This document shows positions 53,789 to 64,000 of a stretch of DNA of 64,000 bases, piece by piece. Source of the stretch: Adiantum capillus-veneris. Its lineage: Eukaryota; Streptophyta; Polypodiopsida; Polypodiales; Pteridaceae. Location: contig CM043942.1 of the NCBI GenBank assembly GCA_014529385.2, positions 63,135,184 to 63,199,183 on the forward strand, given 5' to 3'. The notes under the pieces were generated by a model, which was not told the origin of the DNA, made no database searches, and worked only from the letters and a program-made list of their open reading frames with translations. Each line of letters opens with the position of its first letter. The stretch's first letter is position 1. The position numbers were made by a program, and so were the translations under genes.

Positions 53789-53980
53789 TGAAGGAGTACG
53801 AGCGGAAGTGCGATGCGAGAGAGAGTGCAAGAAGAAGAGCACGACGATATGGTGAACTCGCTCTACTGTAATGTGTAGAGCATAGTGAGTTCTTATTAGG
53901 TTTTAACAAAAGAATATGTGTACATACCTAGCGGCCTGCCCACTTACCTGGGCGACCACATTGGGCTTTATACCCCAACA
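53789..53980 (-). repeat. copia-1 3' LTR, 192 bp
   Basis: Begins TGAAGGAGTACG and ends CCCCAACA (+ strand). On its inner side is the - strand purine tract AAGTGGGAGGT (53,981-53,991), the expected plus-strand primer. Confidence 0.97.
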
Positions 53981-54069
53981 ACCTCCCACTTAAAGTCCAA
54001 TGTGGTACTTTAAGTGTGAGAGAAGCTACTATACAAGCTAATATACAAGAGATGTAGAGAAGTGGTGTA

Positions 54070-57000
54070 CTACCCTACACCTAACTGCTTGCGAAAATGC
54101 GCAAAGCTCTCTGAGGGAAGTCCTTTTGTAAGTAGATCAGCAGGATTTTCTGTGGTGTGAACTTTGACAAGATGAAGTTGCTTATCCTTGAGCATTTCCC
54201 TGATGAAATGATACTTCACATCCACATGCTTTGTCTTTGAGTGATAAACTGGATTGCGAGCCTATTGTATAGCACTTTGACTATCACAATATAACACAGG
54301 CATCTCTTCTTTGATTCCCAAATCTGTTACTAGTCGATTAAGCCAAATTGATTCTTTGCATGCCTTTGATGCTGCAACATATTCAGCCTCTGTAGTAGAC
54401 TGAGTAACACAATCTTGTAATCTAGAACGCCATGATACTGCTCCACCAGCCAATGTAAAGACATACCCTGATGTAGACCTTCGGTTGTCTAAGTCACCTG
54501 CATAATCTGAGTCTGTAAAACCCTTTACACTTAGCTCCTAACTCCCATAGCATATACGCATACTCTTTGTAGCTTTCAGGTATCTCAATATTCCTTTCAC
54601 TGCCTCCCAATGTTTCTTGCCTGGGTTTGACATGTATCGACTTACTACTCCCACTGCAAATGCAATGTCTGGGTGAGTAGCAATCATTGCATACATCAAA
54701 CTACCCACTGCAGACGCATATGGAATCTTATCCATTTCAGCCTGTTCTTCCTCAGACATAGGACAATCCTGTTTGCTAAGTTTCACATATGGTGGCAATG
54801 GAACACTCAGTGCCTTTCCCTTCTCCATATTGAAACGTTGCAAAACCTTGTCAATATACTCTGTTTGAGATAACCAAATCAACTTCTTTGATCTGTCTCT
54901 CTCAATGCGCATACCAAGTATATGACTTGCCTCACCCATGTCTTTCATGTCAAACGATTTTGCCATCTTTGACTTCAAAGCTGAAATTTCTTCCAAGTGC
55001 TTGCCAGCAATCAACATATCATCCACATACAAAATAAGGATCAGCCAACTACCATCCTTAGCCTTCTTTGTATATAGACAGTGATCGAACTCACTACGTT
55101 TGTAGCCTTGAGAAAGCATAAACTTGTGGAATTTATGGTACCATGCCCTCGGTGATTGTTTTAAGCCATAAAGACTTTTTAACAACTGGCATACCCAATC
55201 TTCCTTGCCTTTCTCAACAAACCCTTCTGGCTGCTGCATGTAAATTTCCACATCTAAATCACCATGCAAGAACGCTGTCTTGACATCCATTTGGTGCAAC
55301 ACTAAATCTAATATGGCAACCAATGCAAGAAAGCATCTCAATGTAGTCATCTTGACCTCCGGAGAGAAGACTTCATCAAAGTCAATGCCTTGTTCTTGCT
55401 TAAAGCCCTTGGCAACAAGCCTTGCTTTGTACTTTGGCTGACTATCATGAGCGGTGATCTTATACCTGTAAACCCATTTACAGGGTAGAGCCTTTTTGCC
55501 CTGTGGTAATTTAACTAGCTTCCATGTCTGCTTTTTATGCAGAGCTGTCATCTGTGACTGCATGGCCAATTGCCAATTCCCGGAGTCCTTCATTTGCACT
55601 GCTTCCTTGTAACATGAAGGCTCATTGCAATCAGTCAAGATGACATAATTCATAGATGGAACAAACCTATCAAGAGGTCGCGTGACACGTCCAGATCTAC
55701 GCACAATAGGTGGCTCAGGCTCAGCCACAACTTGTGGTTCCACTCTATCCTGTCCTTGCTCCTCTTGAGCCCTGACATTTTGTCTTGCACGTGCAGGTCC
55801 ATCTTCTTGGAAGAAAACTCTTCTAATCTCCTCAACCCTCTCTGTTTTAGAATGATATTTGGATTCATTAAAGTGAACATCATTGCTGCGGACAACCTTT
55901 CTGGATTCGGGACCCCAAAGTCTGTACCCCATCTCACCAGAATTACCATAGCCTAGAAAGATGCACTTTTTACTCTTTGGCTCAAGTTTGTTCCTAAATT
56001 CCTTTGGAACGTGAGTATATGCCTCACAGCCAAAGACTCTGAGATGCTTGTATGAGGGCATTTTGCCTGACCATACCATCTCTGGCACTGAATCCTTCTG
56101 CAAAACCTTGCTAGGAGATCTATTTACAAGATGAACAGCTATTGATACAGCTTCAGCCCAAAACCCATTTGGCAGTTGTGCATTAGACAACATACTTCTG
56201 ACCTTCTCTTGTATGGTCCTATTCATCCTCTCAGCAACACCATTTTGAGGAGGATTGTAAGGAGCAGTAAGTTCACGTTTTATACCTTTTGACTCACAAA
56301 AGTCCTGAAAGGCCTTTGAAACATACTCTCCACCATTGTCAGTGCGTAAGCATTTAAGCCTCTTGCCACTCTGATTCTCCACAAGTGTCACAAACGTTTT
56401 GAAAACACTAAACGCTTCATCCTTGTGCTTGAGAAAGTAAACCCATACTTTCCTCGAGTAATCATCTATAAATGTCATAAAGTAAGAAGCTCCCCCTAGA
56501 GATAGGTTAGGCATAGGTCCACACAAATCACTATGAACAAGTGCCAACTGTGTATCTCTTCTACTGCTTCTATGCTTATGTGGCTGCTGTGTTTGCTTAC
56601 CATACAGACAATGTTCACAGAATTCAAAATCATTAAATGAAAAGCCAAGAAAATAACCTGAACGAGACAAGATTTTCATTCCCTTCTTGGACATATGTCC
56701 TAACCGGCTATGCCACAAAGAAACGTTCGGCTGCTCGGTTACATTGATTACATTTTTAGAGACATTTGATACATAAATCATGTAAAGTCCTCCAGACTTT
56801 ACTCCATGTGCTACTGTCATAGAACCCTTGGATATCTTCCACATGTTATGTCCAAAAGTGGTGACGTAGCCAACATCATCAAGTAAACCTGTGTTGATCA
56901 AGCTCTTTGTAATTGTGGGAACATGTCTCACATTCTTCAGCGTGAAAGAAGAGCCATTTTGAAACTTCAATTGAACATCTCCAACACCTAAGATCTCACA

Positions 57001-58050
57001 TGTCTGCCCATTGCCTAGCCGAACATGATCTTTAGTGGTCACATAAGAGGTAAACCACTCCTTGTTTGGAGACACATGAAGTGATGCCCCTGAGTCTATA
57101 ATCCAGTCACTCAGTGCATTTCCATCAGATGCTGTAAGAAGAGCTGAGTCCATTGTATTCTTCAAGAAGTAGATGTCTCCTGACACTAGACTGTCATACT
57201 CTGCAACAGTGTTTGTCACATTTATTTCTTGAATCTTCACTGAGGACTTGTTCTTCTCACCATGGTCTTTAGCTTTCTCTTTGCCTTTTTCTGCTTTCCA
57301 TTCTCTGCAGTCTCTTTTCATGTGACCTTTCTTGCCACAATGGTAGCATTCTATGTCACTCTTGCCTTTAGCACTGCGGGACTTGCTACGAGACTGATTC
57401 CTCTTTCCACCTTTGTACTTTTCTTTGGTCCTTCCCCCGACAACTAAGGCTGTTCCTTTGCCTTTGTCCATTGTCTTTCTATTGGTTTCTTCAGTAAGCA
57501 GACTTCATTCTACACCTGCTATGTTCAAACCATCTGGAGGTGCAGAATTACTCAAAGCTGTGCGAAAAGTGTCCCAACTTTCTGGCAATGTGATCAACAG
57601 GAACATAGCTCTAACAGGTTCATCAAACTTGACACCTTGAGCTGACAACTGACTATAGATTGTGTTGAATTCATTTAGATGATTAGACATAGGTGTCCCT
57701 TCTTTCATCTTCAAGTCAACAAGCTTCTTAAGCCAGTATACCTGTGAAGCTGCACTCTGCTTCTCATAAAGATCACTCAGCTTAATCCATGCTTGATAAG
57801 CCGACATCTCGTCTGCTACATTGAAGTAAACGCTTTCTGCCAAAGTCAGCATAATGGTAGAAAGTGCCAATTCATCCATTTCGTTCCATTCATCTTCGTC
57901 CATATCTTCTGGTTTTATCCCCTTGAGCTTTATAGGTTTTATCTGCTTCTTTTGTACCAACACGTGCCAAATCTGCTTCTTCCACAATGGGAAATTGGTT
58001 CCATCCAGCTTCTTGATATTGTAAAGAGCAGTGTCCTGTGATCCAGCCAT
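54070..58050 (-). pseudogene. gag-pol: copia-1 gag-pol, one frame with three nonsense codons
   Basis: Gag starts at the MAGSQDTALY methionine (58,050); LDGTNFPLWKKQI marks the copia gag domain. A TGA at 57,505 separates it from the 977-codon rest. In that part CYHCGKKGHMKRDC (residues 42-55) is the zinc knuckle, DSGAS (126-130) the protease site, and HSRLGHMSK...CEHCLYGKQ the integrase zinc domain. HSDLCGPM, LRTDNGGEY and NGVAERMNRT carry the DDE triad, and YVDDMLIAG is the RT site. TAG codons at 54,538 and 54,262 interrupt RNase H (TDSDYAGDLD, TEAEYVAAS, DSQSA). All segments share one phase, so no frameshift exists over about 1,327 codons. Confidence 0.96.
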
Positions 58051-59104
58051 AGCTACGCTTCACAGTGGTTTACTTTCCTGGGAAAAATTCGGTAGAGTTT
58101 CCCCTGTAAACTGACCTCTGAACCAATATCAACCTGTCAAATGAACCAAGAAAGCTTCAGATTCTGCATAAATTTTGGCAAAGTCTCCTTTGTAAAATGG
58201 CTCTGGTGTACTCAAAAAACAGACCAAAAAATAGCTCAAAAACACTATCTCTCTGACACTGTAAGCTGCGGGTAAACCTGTCCTGCACCTGTACTGTCTC
58301 TCACTGTCCTGTCACTGTCTTGTAAGCATAGATTGTGACAATGCCTCAACGGCAGTAAAGCAAAGATGCAATCCCAACTGTTTAACTCACAGTCAATACA
58401 TCCTAGCTGCCTATCTAAGGGCGCTCAAGGGATCGCTCCAAGACCTGTATCACCGAAAGGATCTCAACATTCGAGAATCCCCCAGCTCAATAAAACCTCA
58501 CTCGACCCTCAACAAAGGCTGCAGTAAATCTGATAGTACATAGACTTCACACAAAGTCATACATCCATAAATTTCCCACTGTATGCTGTAACCGCTGCGG
58601 CGGTTGTTTGCTACGTGACTTACAGCCAGCAAACCCTCAACAGACATACATCATCTCTGACAATACATCCCATGTGGAAGTACCTGCAATGTCAGGATGA
58701 AATCTGGAATATCAAGCAGCAAACACAAGCTACCTGATGAACTAGTGAATGTCGCCTACACTCTGTGTGGAGATGCGCCCGTGTCGTATGTGACACGCCT
58801 CCAAGAACTGTGAGCAGTCCTTCGATGTGTAGATAGCCACAAATCAACACTCTGGGAGTGTCGATATCCTCAGCACCTGTAGTCGTAGGCCGAAAAACCC
58901 CAAATTTGCAGAGTCGGATCTGCACCCGCTGAGACCACGTAATCGAAAATGGCCTGCACAGACCTTTGTCTAAGCCGAACGGTGGTCGGCTTTCCCACAG
59001 GATTTGGGGCCGTGTCCGCCTGTCGAATTTCACTCCAATTTGAGCTGGTGACTCTAGCCTCCTGCAGTGCTGCCCCAAGCCTCGATCTGAGCTCTGATAC
59101 CAGT
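58051..59104 (-). promoter_or_regulatory. copia-1 5' leader
   Basis: About 1.05 kb between primer site and gag, longer than in most copia elements. A 177-codon - strand frame (58,692-59,225) crosses from the LTR into the leader; it is arginine- and serine-rich, has no retroelement motif, and I do not treat it as a gene. Confidence 0.7.
59089..59102 (-). promoter_or_regulatory. copia-1 primer-binding site, initiator tRNA-Met
   Basis: The - strand reads TGGTATCAGAGCTC, two bases inside the 5' LTR; the first 12 bases match the plant initiator tRNA-Met 3' end. Confidence 0.96.
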
Positions 59105-59296
59105 TGAAGGAGTACGAGCGGAAGTGCGACGCGAGAGAGAGTGCGAGAAGAAGAGCACGACGATATGGTGAACTCGCTCTACTGTAATGTGTAGAGCATA
59201 GTGAGTTCTTATTAGGTTTTAACAAAAGAATATGTGTACATACCTAGCGGCCCGCCCACTTACCCGGGCGACCACATTGGGCTTTATACCCCAACA
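59105..59296 (-). repeat. copia-1 5' LTR, 192 bp
   Basis: Same length and ends as the 3' LTR with four transitions. In transcription direction it starts TGTTGGGGTATAAAG. Confidence 0.97.
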
Positions 59297-59639
59297 ATGT
59301 GTGACTCAATGATGGTGTGGGCCTTATTGTCATTGCTATTGCGCTATTTCCCTCTAGCAGCCCTACACGATTAGGGTCTCATTTCATATTGTTGGATGTG
59401 ATTACAGCGTAAGAGTGAATACAAGATTATGTATTGGCATGCCTCAAAAGAGTAGAAAAATGGCTCAACTAAGTACTTGAATTATGATGAGTGACATTAG
59501 TGAAGTACGTAATTAAGAAACACAAACCATAAAAAGTCGGCATGCACAAAGTTGAAGGTGAAGATAGAATGTCTCCTTGAATCTCAGTTGGGCAGAGAAG
59601 GCCTGGAGTCTTCGAGGGGAGCCAGTGTCAAGCGGAGGT
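59297..59639. other. Unassigned spacer
   Basis: No gene or repeat is recognised in this flank of copia-1. Confidence 0.4.
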
Positions 59640-60242
59640 CTAGAGGCGGTACAGTAGCTTGCGGGAGGGTGAGGCGGCGATCCATACCATCAATAAGGTC
59701 GTTGACATGATATTGCAGCAGAGGCGACTATAATTATTAATGATAGCTGGCGGGAGGGGATCATTAACTATGCCTGGCAGGGTGATTGCCAGTCCCAGAT
59801 CCAGCTCATCACTAGTAGCTGCAGTACCACAGGATTCTTGAAGTGTAAGCATATTCTGAAGCATATTACAAGCTTGTAGAAGGTCGGGTGGCTCCTCCTC
59901 CGCCTCCAGCGCCGCCAAATGGGAGCGTACGTTCTGTAGCTCCTGGTGCAGCTACTAGACGGCGGCCCACAGGCAGCATTCCTTCGGGGCCCCTACTGCC
60001 GCCTCCCGCTCCTCCTCCTCCTCCTCCTCCTGCTCAAGCTCGCCTACCAGCTGCAGCCCGCTTATGCAGGTTGTGATGTCGCCCATGCCCTCAATATGAT
60101 CTCGATAGGCAGCCCTGCGCCGCTGCAGGCCATACCTTTCACCCTCCACGTCCACCCTCCCCCTCCCCAGCTGCTCCTGCCTCTCCTCCCACGACCGCTT
60201 GCAAGCTTCCTTGGCCACCCTGAATATAATATAATATTGCAA
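59640..60242 (-). pseudogene. GC-rich coiled-coil ORF with one nonsense codon
   Basis: Two frames, 59,955-60,242 and 59,640-59,918, share one phase and are joined through a single TAG at 59,955. The translation has basic and glutamate-rich helices (a run of seven Glu from CTC repeats), then LAALEAEEEPPDLLQAC and a leucine-rich tail, about 200 residues in all. It resembles a coiled-coil accessory protein, perhaps of a transposon, but I know no family. Base composition is much richer in GC than the surroundings. Confidence 0.4.
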
Positions 60243-60280
60243 GCTTACTTGGCCACCTTGAATATAATATTGTAGCTACT
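60187..60280. repeat. Tandem duplication of about 48 bp
   Basis: GCAAGCTT(C/A)CTTGGCCACC followed by (C/T)TGAATATAATAT occurs twice, at about 60,200 and 60,240. Confidence 0.85.
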
Positions 60281-60447
60281 ATGTCTGCTTACAATCGCAA
60301 TGAGCTCTACTTCTTCTTCTCTTTTGCTTGCAAACGATCCTGCGAGATGTGTTGGGCTCCGATAATGAGCCCTTGGCAGGCAATTAAACAGCGGACCACT
60401 TTATATTATGCCGGTGCTCGTGCCAGCGGCTAGGGCGAGTGTGTGCT

Positions 60448-60452
60448 GAGAG

Positions 60453-60480
<28 letters not shown>
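60448..60480. repeat. (CT)n microsatellite
   Basis: About 28 bp of CT just before the hairpin at 60,485. Confidence 0.9.
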
Positions 60481-60484
<4 letters not shown>

Positions 60485-60554
60485 AAAAAAAAACTTAACT
60501 CTCTTAAAGAGCGTGCGCCGGCGCGCGCTCTTTTAGAGAGTTGAGTTTTTTTTT
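60485..60554. repeat. 70-bp near-perfect hairpin
   Basis: Two 35-base arms (60,485-60,519 and 60,520-60,554) pair with three mismatches and no loop. The centre reads GCGCCGGCGC. The arms carry the CTCTT(T/A)A(A/G)AGAG...TTGAGTTTT motif also found as the core of the array at 61.0-61.4 kb. Confidence 0.92.
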
Positions 60555-60556
60555 GG

Positions 60557-61009
60557 GAAAATTACCAAAATACCCTCCAATTTGTGGAAATTCCCAAAAT
60601 ACCCTTGTATCTATTTTGGTAGGATTGTTCAAGATTTTCTGATTTTTTTTCTTTTTTGACAATTCAGATCTGTTTTGAGTGCTTAGCATGTAATTTGTTA
60701 CAGAGTACCTCGCAAAAATAGTCGATTATGTCTAAAAATAATGAAACGAGTTATCTCCAAAGCCTACATAACCAACTCAACTTCTAGCTTGAGCATCTTA
60801 ATGTATTGATAGACAATCAGTCTTCTTATGAAAAGCTACAAAAAAAATTATCTTTGGAGAAATTTAATCTCACGACCAAGGATATTTTGAAATTTTGGAA
60901 AATTTGAAGGGCATTGTGGGAATTTATGACAAAATATTGGGGATATTTTTGAAATTTGAGGGGTACTTTGGGAATTTCCACAAATTAGAGGGGTATTTTG
61001 GTAATTTTC
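60557..61009. mobile_element. Inverted-repeat element, about 453 bp
   Basis: The ends (60,557-60,604 and 60,961-61,009) are inverted copies starting GAAAATTACCAAAATACCC, with one indel and two mismatches over about 49 bases. The interior is AT-rich, non-coding, and repeats GGGAATTT...GGGGTA phrases. Outside, a CT tract on the left and a GA tract on the right extend the symmetry. It may be a foldback or MITE-like element; target duplication cannot be seen through the microsatellites. Confidence 0.75.
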
Positions 61010-61016
61010 ACTTTTT

Positions 61017-61017
<1 letters not shown>

Positions 61018-61067
<50 letters not shown>

Positions 61068-61096
61068 CCCGGCACGTGCCCTTTGAGAGAGTTGAG

Positions 61097-61162
<66 letters not shown>

Positions 61163-61220
61163 CTCCCGGCACGTGCTCTTTGAGAGAGTTGAGTTTTGTG
61201 TGTGTGTGTGTGTGTGTGTG

Positions 61221-61261
<41 letters not shown>

Positions 61262-61313
61262 CCCGGCACGTGCTCTTTGAGAGAGTTGAGTTTTGTGTGT
61301 GTGTGTGTGTGTG

Positions 61314-61367
<54 letters not shown>

Positions 61368-61372
61368 CCACG
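61018..61372. repeat. Composite GA/GT microsatellite array C
   Basis: A core starting ACTCCCGGCACGTGC and ending GAGAGAGTTGAGTTTTG is at 61,065, 61,162 and 61,259, exactly 97 bp apart each time. Each copy is followed by (GT)n and then (GA)n. The lengths of the two tracts differ between copies while the total stays constant. Confidence 0.93.
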
Positions 61373-61455
61373 ATGAAGAGGAAGCAGAAGCAGTTGCGAC
61401 ACAAACAGTCATGATTCCTCGATTGCGATCCCGCAACTGTGGAGGATGAACCTCA

Positions 61456-61488
61456 TTCTCTCTCTCTCTCATACACACACACATACAC

Positions 61489-61547
<59 letters not shown>

Positions 61548-61562
61548 ACACACACACACAAA
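61456..61562. repeat. CT and AC microsatellites
   Basis: (CT)n at 61,456-61,470 and 61,490-61,547 with AC tracts at about 61,471 and 61,549. Confidence 0.93.
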
Positions 61563-62390
61563 TTCTTCATTTTTGTTCTCGCCGAAAGATGGGTCCGAGG
61601 TGATTGCGAAGGCATTGCATAAGAGGTGATTGCCAAGCTGTTGCATGCAAGTGGTGATTATCGTTCATGTCGACAGTACCTCATGATCTTCATCACCTCT
61701 CCCACCCTTGCCACAAAGTCCTCGTGATTCGGGCCTCCTCTTTTGCCACTCACCGTGAAAACTATAAAAGAGTTCGTAGTCCATGAAAACTATTCTCTTC
61801 AAGTATGTGATGTGAAGGATATTTTCCTTTTCCTCTTCGTTTCTCAAGTGTCATGATTATACGATGAAATATTTTTTTTGAGAGCTAGACAAAATGGAGT
61901 CACTCACCCAAAAACAATTATCTCCAATTTCAATAAGGTACAATCTATCACCAAAGGTTGCAAATACACATTGTTCATATTGGCTCCAACCTACCAATAC
62001 GATTTACCAAATCTACTTCCTCTGTAACTTCCTCAGAAGCACTTACCATAATATTATGTAATAAGAAACCCTCCTCTCCCCTCCACAACATTGCACACAC
62101 GCATGCGCGCGCACACACACACACACACACTCATTTACTTGTCCAAGCATCTACCATGGCTTTAATATTGATGACCACAAGCTGTGATTCAAAGGAGGGA
62201 GCATAAGCTTGGATAATCAAGGAGTTAATAATTAATGTCTCCATAAGGAATGCCGTAGACGTTTAGAGACAATGATAGGTAGATTGTAATATGTAATTTG
62301 ATGCTAAATGTTTCTATTATGATTTAAGTTCTATGTATCTTGTGGGGTTTTTCTCTTTTTTGAGATTGCTCAAAAAGGTTTTCTTGGAGT
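61563..62390. other. Unassigned spacer with AC/GC repeat
   Basis: A (CA)n tract with a GCGCGC interruption lies at 62,093-62,130. No gene is recognised. Confidence 0.4.
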
Positions 62391-63006
62391 TTGAAATTCT
62401 TTATGTTGCAGTCAACCATGGGTAGGCACATAACCATTTATGGACGGCAATGTGCCACAAGATTGTTCTTATGTTTGATGATAGCATCTATGCACTTTCT
62501 ATCGCTTTTTGTGATACAACATTATGAAATAACTAATGCATTCAATTTTCATCCATTAACTCTAATGGGAGAGCAAGTGAAGATAAAGGCTACTGAACTT
62601 GCTAGTGGTGAACAAATCTTCCTTCTCAATCATGGCTAATGTCAATTCTAGAAGGCTCGCATTGCTATTGAAAGCACACAAGGCATTGGAATGAAGGACA
62701 CACTAGTGATAGTTCGATGGTCCCTCCATAATAGTTGGTATACTACATGCAATGCCTTCACAAAGCATCCTACACATGGCACTCAAGCAAGCAAAGGATA
62801 TCATTCAAATTCAAGAGATACCTATGCATTATGATGGACATGTGACATTTGAGTTACCATCTTTTGATCTATTTGTGCACGAATTTATGACAATTGCAAC
62901 ATGTGAATTTACCATGGAGAACAAGTTTGCACAAATAGAGTTTTGGAATATGCTAAGCAAGATGGTTCAAAAGCAAGGATATGACTGTGTATCAATGTCT
63001 GTGTGA
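62391..63006 (+). other. Two unrecognised open frames
   Basis: 62,391-62,639 (82 codons, hydrophobic middle) and 62,752-63,006 (84 codons, e.g. VTFELPSFDLFVHEFM) lie in the direction of the RT fragment downstream. They could be part of the same element, but I see no motif. They may also be chance frames. Confidence 0.3.
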
Positions 63007-63097
63007 ACACATTAAAGGAAGAGTATGGCTCTTTTGTTTGAGACTATTTGAGATGCAATATGGTTACTTTGCTACACTATACTCTATAGAGTAACTA

Positions 63098-63640
63098 TTG
63101 AGATCTTTATCTAATATTTCTCATTGCTTATGCTCGCTTGGTTTCTTGTCCACTCGGAAGTACTCACTCGAGGATTGGGATTCCTCATTCAATTTTACAG
63201 CATACAAGACATTTAAACCTTATTTGCAGGATTTCACGATAGTTTTTGTGGATGATTTTTCAGTATTTGGAAAGAAAGAACTACATCGACAGCATTTGAA
63301 GTTATGTTTTGAAAGGTGTAGACAATTCAAAATGTGCATTAATCCTTTTAGAAGTGTTATTGTTGCTATCAGAAGTGGAGTACTTTTAGGGAATGTGGTT
63401 TCTCATGAAGGGAGGTCCATTGATGAGAAGAAGATTGAAGTTATTAAAAGAGCAAATGCCCGAGAGAATGTGAAGGAAGTTAGTAGGTTTGTTGGTAAGG
63501 TGAAATGGTATGTTAGATATGTCAGATATTTGGCAAATGTTTGTCTACCTCTTACTCATCTAACAAAGAAGAGTGTACCTTTTATATGGACTGAACCTTA
63601 GGAGAGCTCATTTCAGATGTTAAAAAAGATGTTGTTAGTA
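63098..63640 (+). pseudogene. rt: gypsy reverse transcriptase fragment (palm to thumb)
   Basis: The frame to 63,601 reads FTIVFVDDFSVFG (the two catalytic Asp, as VDD), LCFERCRQFKMCINP, GVLLGNVVSHEGRSIDEKKIEVI (the conserved LG..VS..G block) and SRFVGKVKWYVRYVRYLANV...FIWTEP. After a TAG at 63,599 the in-phase SSFQMLKKMLL continues briefly. The N-terminal half of RT, RNase H and integrase are absent, so this is an isolated fragment. It is not from the truncated element at 49-52 kb in simple continuity. Confidence 0.92.
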
Positions 63641-64000
63641 GCACTGATGGGGGCTTTTCACAAGCCAAGCTCCCATACCCCTCTTCTCTCGTCCCCACCC
63701 CATGAAAACCCCCTCTTAGGGAGGGAGTGATAAAAAGCATTGGAAAAAAGTAAGAAAAAAATAAAGTATGACTATGTAAATATATGAGAAAGGTAAAATT
63801 GGACACCTCATGCCTGCGGGGCAGCCCATCCCCACCTTGCCTCCTTTTTCTTCATTGTTGCCCCGCCGTGTGTCCCTTTTCCTCTCCTCCACTCAAAAGG
63901 TCAACCCCCTCTCTCTTTCCCTTGTCCTTTCTCCTTTCTCTCTCCCCTCAAGCTACCCCACCTCTCACCAATAATGCATTATAACTCACCAATAATGCAC
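63641..64000. other. Pyrimidine-rich end of the window
   Basis: CCTCT-rich sequence without a gene. A short direct repeat AACTCACCAATAATGCA is found in the last 40 bases. Confidence 0.4.

Larger units (their letters stand above)
53789..59296 (-). mobile_element. Complete Ty1/copia retrotransposon, Tork-like (5,508 bp)
   Basis: Two 192-bp LTRs bound a single gag-pol frame. A primer site matching initiator tRNA-Met is inside the right LTR and a polypurine tract inside the left one, so the element reads right to left. LTRs differ at four positions, all transitions (about 98 percent identity), so it is the youngest element in the window. Flanking bases are GTGTG on the left and ATGTG on the right, four of five matching. 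Domain order and RT motifs resemble the Tork/Tnt1-type lineage. A leader of about 1.05 kb precedes gag. Confidence 0.97.

Noticed and set aside
58692-59225. 177-codon frame on the - strand as a gene
   Set aside because: It starts in the copia-1 LTR and covers the primer site and leader, with no protein motif.
59282-59288. TATAAAG near the copia-1 LTR start as its promoter TATA box
   Set aside because: It lies only about 9 bases from the LTR 5' end, too close to serve a normal U3 promoter; the true promoter could not be placed.

Overview
This window looks like heterochromatic or intergenic DNA from a large, repeat-rich land-plant nuclear genome. The evidence is plant-type Ty1/copia elements primed by initiator tRNA-Met, plant-type Ty3/gypsy elements with tRNA-Asp-like primer sites, CACTA (En/Spm) transposon remains with a TNP2-type transposase, MITE-like inverted-repeat elements, and very long CT, GT and TA microsatellites. 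I cannot tell fern, lycophyte, gymnosperm or angiosperm apart from sequence alone. I found no convincing host gene, rRNA, tRNA or CRISPR array. Nearly all coding-like sequence belongs to mobile elements and is broken.

Layout, left half. 1-6.6 kb: a decayed gypsy-like element on the + strand (gag zinc knuckle, linker, retropepsin). 6.7-7.2 kb: a composite CT microsatellite array. 7.5-8.3 kb: an unrecognised ORF relic with an internal 156-bp duplication. 8.4-11.4 kb: a palindromic minisatellite built on a near-palindromic 16-mer, split by half of an LTR element (9.46-10.48 kb). 11.4-13.9 kb: gypsy gag on the - strand. 14.3-16.1 kb: the end of a CACTA transposon with subterminal repeats and its terminal inverted repeat. 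17.6-18.25 kb: a copia gag scrap. 18.3-20.4 kb: the 5' part of an old gypsy copy.

Centre. A - strand Ty3/gypsy element runs from a primer-binding site at 37.92 kb down to its integrase end at 22.4 kb. Its integrase core is split by a 5.46-kb copia element (23,088-28,542; perfect 5-bp target duplication), which itself carries a 460-bp MITE-like element (25,328-25,787). The gypsy element has three unusual parts: a leader with about 285-bp repeats carrying a conserved palindrome, two consecutive integrase-type zinc-binding domains, and a second retropepsin-like stretch after the integrase.

Right half. 39.3-40.0 kb: a large CT/TA/C microsatellite block. 41.67-45.79 kb: a broken intron-containing TNP2-like CACTA transposase gene (+). 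48.3-48.9 kb: a 593-bp element with 33-bp inverted repeats. 48.9-52.65 kb: a truncated + strand gypsy element. 53,789-59,296: the best-preserved element, a complete copia retrotransposon (-) with 192-bp LTRs and one gag-pol frame stopped by only three nonsense codons. 60.4-61.6 kb: nested hairpins and a composite GT/GA array. 63.1-63.6 kb: a gypsy reverse transcriptase fragment.

The strongest candidates for something undescribed are the leader palindrome array shared by two gypsy copies, the duplicated zinc-binding and second protease-like parts of the main gypsy element, and the separate arrays in which a microsatellite plus a short unique core have been tandemly amplified together.
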